From assembly GCA_002309055.1 (NCBI GenBank), contig DBWO01000013.1, forward strand, positions 832-26,907: a stretch of DNA of 26,076 bases, in the 5' to 3' direction. Positions 24,070 to 26,076 of the stretch are shown here, in pieces. The stretch is from Ruminococcaceae bacterium UBA1236. Lineage in GTDB: Bacteria > Bacillota > Clostridia > Oscillospirales > Acutalibacteraceae. The position numbers and the translations under genes are program-made. The first letter of the stretch is position 1, and the number at the start of each line of letters is the position of its first letter. A model generated the notes under the pieces. It saw nothing but the letters and a program-made list of their open reading frames with translations. It did not search any database and was not told where the DNA came from.

Positions 24070-24986
24070 AAAGCCTGATTAACATCCTCGATTTATCGGT
24101 TGAGGAAATTGACGAGCTCATAGCCAAAGCAAACGATATTATCGCGAATCCCGATAAATACAGAGAGGCCTGCCGTTATAAAAAACTTGCGACCCTCTTC
24201 TATGAGCCTTCCACAAGGACCCGCCTCAGCTTTGAGGCCGCAATGCTCGAGCTCGGCGGCTCCGTGCTCGGCTTTTCGGAGGCGAACAGCTCATCCGCGG
24301 CAAAGGGCGAAAGCGTTGCCGACACTGCCAGAACAGTAAGCTGCTACGCGGACATAATCGCGATGCGCCACCCCAAGGAGGGCGCGCCTCTCGTTGCTGC
24401 CAGAAGTGCTTCAATCCCGGTTATAAACGCCGGTGACGGCGGCCACAATCACCCCACACAGACCCTTACGGACCTGCTTACGATTTACAGGGAAAAGGGC
24501 AGATTCAATAACCTCACCCTCGGCTTCTGCGGTGACCTTAAGTTCGGCAGAACCGTGCACTCCCTGATCTCGGCTATGTCCAGATATCAGGGCATCAAGT
24601 TCGTGCTCATCTCTCCGCACGAGCTTAAGCTTCCCAGCTATGTCAAGAAAGACGCCATAAAAGAGAAGGGTATTCCCTACGTGCAGACAACCGACCTTGA
24701 GGAGGTTATGCCGGATCTCGATATCCTCTATATGACAAGGGTTCAGAGAGAAAGATTCTTCAACGAGGAAGATTATTTAAGACTTAAGGACAGCTACATT
24801 CTTGATATGCCGAAACTCGCGAACGCCAAGGCGGATCTGAGCATAATGCATCCGCTGCCCAGAGTCAACGAAATTTCAACTGCGGTTGACGATGACCCGA
24901 GAGCGTGCTATTTCAGGCAGGCGCTCAACGGCAAATATATCCGTATGGCACTTATACTGAAACTTCTTGAGGAGGCAGGCAGATGA
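24066..24986 (+). CDS. pyrB: Aspartate carbamoyltransferase, catalytic chain
   Basis: This 306-residue protein condenses carbamoyl-phosphate and aspartate. The carbamoyl-phosphate motif FYEPSTRTRLSFEAAM lies at about 47-62. The family stretches HNHPTQTLTDLLTI and MHPLPRVNEI follow. AGGAGG precedes the ATG inside the end of pyrE. It overlaps pyrE and pyrI by four bases each (ATGA). The regulatory chain PyrI follows directly, so a catalytic-regulatory holoenzyme with nucleotide feedback is expected, as in enterobacteria and many clostridia. Confidence 0.97.
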   Translation: MKSLINILDLSVEEIDELIAKANDIIANPDKYREACRYKKLATLFYEPSTRTRLSFEAAMLELGGSVLGFSEANSSSAAKGESVADTARTVSCYADIIAMRHPKEGAPLVAARSASIPVINAGDGGHNHPTQTLTDLLTIYREKGRFNNLTLGFCGDLKFGRTVHSLISAMSRYQGIKFVLISPHELKLPSYVKKDAIKEKGIPYVQTTDLEEVMPDLDILYMTRVQRERFFNEEDYLRLKDSYILDMPKLANAKADLSIMHPLPRVNEISTAVDDDPRACYFRQALNGKYIRMALILKLLEEAGR

Positions 24987-25402
24987 ATATTGATTCAATT
25001 CAGAACGGCGTTGTTATCGACCATATCACCGCAGGCTGCGGAATGCAGCTTTATGACCTGCTCGGCCTTGACAAGCTTGATTGCTCGGTCGCTATAATCA
25101 AAAATGTTCACAGCCGCAAAATGGGCAAAAAAGATATTATAAAAATCGACGCGGATATCCCCATGGATTTCGATGTTATCGGTTATGTTGACCCGGGCGT
25201 TACGCTCGATTTTATCAAAGACGGTAAGCTTATCGACAAACGCACGGTTGACCTTCCTTTAACACTCACCAATGTGCTCAGGTGCAAAAACCCCAGGTGC
25301 ATTACTTCCATCGAGCAGGAGCTTGATCACATTTTCAAGCTCACCGATCCCGAAAAGAAAATCTACCGCTGTGTTTATTGCGAAACCAAAGCAAATACTT
25401 AA
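24983..25402 (+). CDS. pyrI: Aspartate carbamoyltransferase, regulatory chain
   Basis: This 139-residue protein has an N-terminal allosteric domain (VIDHITAGCGMQLYDLLGL) that in relatives binds CTP and ATP. A C-terminal zinc domain has cysteines at 101, 106, 130 and 133 (CKNPRC ... CVYC), which holds the chain to PyrB. Length is slightly under the E. coli protein. The start overlaps the pyrB stop by four bases. It is the last gene of the pyr operon. Only a weak hairpin follows it (TTCC at about 25411, GGAA at about 25424). Confidence 0.95.
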   Translation: MNIDSIQNGVVIDHITAGCGMQLYDLLGLDKLDCSVAIIKNVHSRKMGKKDIIKIDADIPMDFDVIGYVDPGVTLDFIKDGKLIDKRTVDLPLTLTNVLRCKNPRCITSIEQELDHIFKLTDPEKKIYRCVYCETKANT

Positions 25403-25454
25403 ACTCATATTCCGACTTAATTGGAAAATTTACTAATGAAAAAGGAGAAACACA

Positions 25455-26006
25455 ATGAGCAGACAGATATGCGATGTGTGCGGATTTGAAAATGAAAGCG
25501 GCGCGGTAATATGCGCGGAATGCGGAAACGTCCTTAATCGCGCGGAAGAGACGCCCCAATTTCAGCAGGCCCCCGTTCAGCAGAATACAAATCAGCAGTA
25601 CGGCTATCAGCAGCAGTATGCTAACCCGCAGTATCAGCAGTATCCGAATCAGCAGTATGGATATCAGCAGCAGTATGCAAATCCCCAGTATCGGCAGAAT
25701 CCCGGTCAGCAGTACGGCTATCAGCAGCAGTATGCTAATCCGCAGTATCAGCAGTATCCGAATCAGCAGTACGGCTATCAGCAACAGTATCAGAGGGCAT
25801 ACGCGCCCGATGATGCTCCAAGCACCGGTATTGCGGTCGCAAGCTTTTTCATCCCTCTGTTAGGCCTTATTCTTTATCTCACCTGGAACAGCACATATCC
25901 TCAGAAAGCAAAATCCGCCGGCAAGGGCGCGCTTGTCGGCTTTATCGTTAACACCATCGTCAGTATAGTAGCCACAGGCATTATCTACGGCCTGGCGCTT
26001 ATGTAA
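25455..26006 (+). CDS. Zinc-ribbon membrane protein with Gln/Tyr-rich repeats
   Basis: This 183-residue protein has an AAGGAG ribosome site before the ATG. Residues 6-23 form a short zinc ribbon (C6xxC9 ... C20xxC23). Residues 35-116 are a low-complexity linker rich in Gln, Tyr, Asn and Pro, built on a 19-residue repeat. Two hydrophobic spans follow at about 126-144 and 158-181. Similar zinc-ribbon/linker/two-span small proteins are common in Clostridia, but none has a defined function that I know of. It is 52 bp after pyrI and ends in its own terminator. It could be co-transcribed with the pyr genes, but nothing ties it to pyrimidine synthesis. Spans and ribbon are seen in the sequence; function is unknown. 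Confidence 0.85.
   Translation: MSRQICDVCGFENESGAVICAECGNVLNRAEETPQFQQAPVQQNTNQQYGYQQQYANPQYQQYPNQQYGYQQQYANPQYRQNPGQQYGYQQQYANPQYQQYPNQQYGYQQQYQRAYAPDDAPSTGIAVASFFIPLLGLILYLTWNSTYPQKAKSAGKGALVGFIVNTIVSIVATGIIYGLALM
25593..25790 (+). repeat. 57-bp tandem repeat coding for Gln/Tyr-rich units
   Basis: Three full 57-bp units (25593-25649, 25650-25706, 25707-25763) and a partial fourth (25764-25790) each encode QQYGYQQQYANPQYQQYPN or a variant. Units 1 and 3 differ at one base (AAC/AAT), while unit 2 is more diverged (RQNPG at its end). This suggests a later duplication of a two-unit block. Confidence 0.9.
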
Positions 26007-26030
26007 TGCAATATTTTAACCATAACAAAA

Positions 26031-26059
26031 AGAGCAACCTTTCCGGTTGCTCTTTTTTT
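26031..26059 (+). terminator. Intrinsic terminator after the zinc-ribbon gene
   Basis: AGAGCAACC (26031-26039) pairs perfectly with GGTTGCTCT (26045-26053) around TTTCC, followed by seven T's. A's before the stem allow some activity on the other strand. Confidence 0.93.
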
Positions 26060-26076
26060 GTATTGTAAAACCACAC

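Noticed and set aside
25341..25784. Minus-strand ORF of 147 codons with Leu/Ile repeats
   Set aside because: It is the antisense of the Gln/Tyr repeat, has no start signals and overlaps the end of pyrI.

Overview
The window joins two unlike pieces of DNA. Bases 1 to about 2140 are very AT-rich (about 30% G+C by eye on sampled lines), with codons such as TTA, AGA and ATA. They hold a 5'-truncated Lys/Glu-rich gene, two genes for multi-pass membrane proteins, and a promoter-hairpin-terminator unit that looks like a small RNA gene of about 105 nt. From about 2276 onward the DNA is roughly 50-55% G+C with GC-leaning codons. All convincing genes in both parts lie on the + strand. The first part looks like the end of a prophage or other integrated element, or a contig junction. 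The rest looks like a core chromosome of an anaerobic Clostridia-type Firmicute. A gut Oscillospirales/Ruminococcus-like organism is my inference, based on the T-box leader, the type 1B PyrK/PyrD pair, clostridial PyrB+PyrI, the CdaA-YbbR pair and an RNase M5-like Toprim protein.

Layout. (1) 1-2020: AT-rich segment. (2) 2276-4294: an unusual single-chain protein with ECF-type sigma regions 2 and 4, a long linker, one membrane span, WG repeats and a C-terminal SH3-like domain. (3) 4295-12476: an alanine T-box leader followed by alaS, a HIT hydrolase, a phosphoribosyltransferase, comEC, holA, an RNase M5-like gene and ispF. Gaps are 1-39 bp and no internal terminator is visible. (4) 12521-14778: a promoter, cdaA and ybbR (c-di-AMP synthesis and its partner), and a strong terminator. 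(5) 14846-19593: a promoter, a calcineurin-like phosphoesterase, the inositol-catabolism genes iolB, iolD and iolE, and a terminator. (6) 19632-25402: a promoter, an attenuator-like leader with a 13-codon upstream ORF and a strong terminator hairpin, then pyrC-pyrK-pyrD-pyrF-pyrE-pyrB-pyrI, which covers de novo UMP synthesis from carbamoyl-phosphate to UMP. (7) 25455-26059: a zinc-ribbon membrane protein with a Gln/Tyr-rich 57-bp tandem repeat, and a terminator.

The items most worth a second look are the membrane-tethered sigma/WG/SH3 fusion, the candidate small RNA at the edge of the AT-rich segment, the pyr attenuator leader, a ComEC whose C-terminal metallo-beta-lactamase domain lacks its metal-binding histidines, and a phosphoesterase in an incomplete inositol operon. 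All calls come from reading the sequence. No database search or structure prediction was run.
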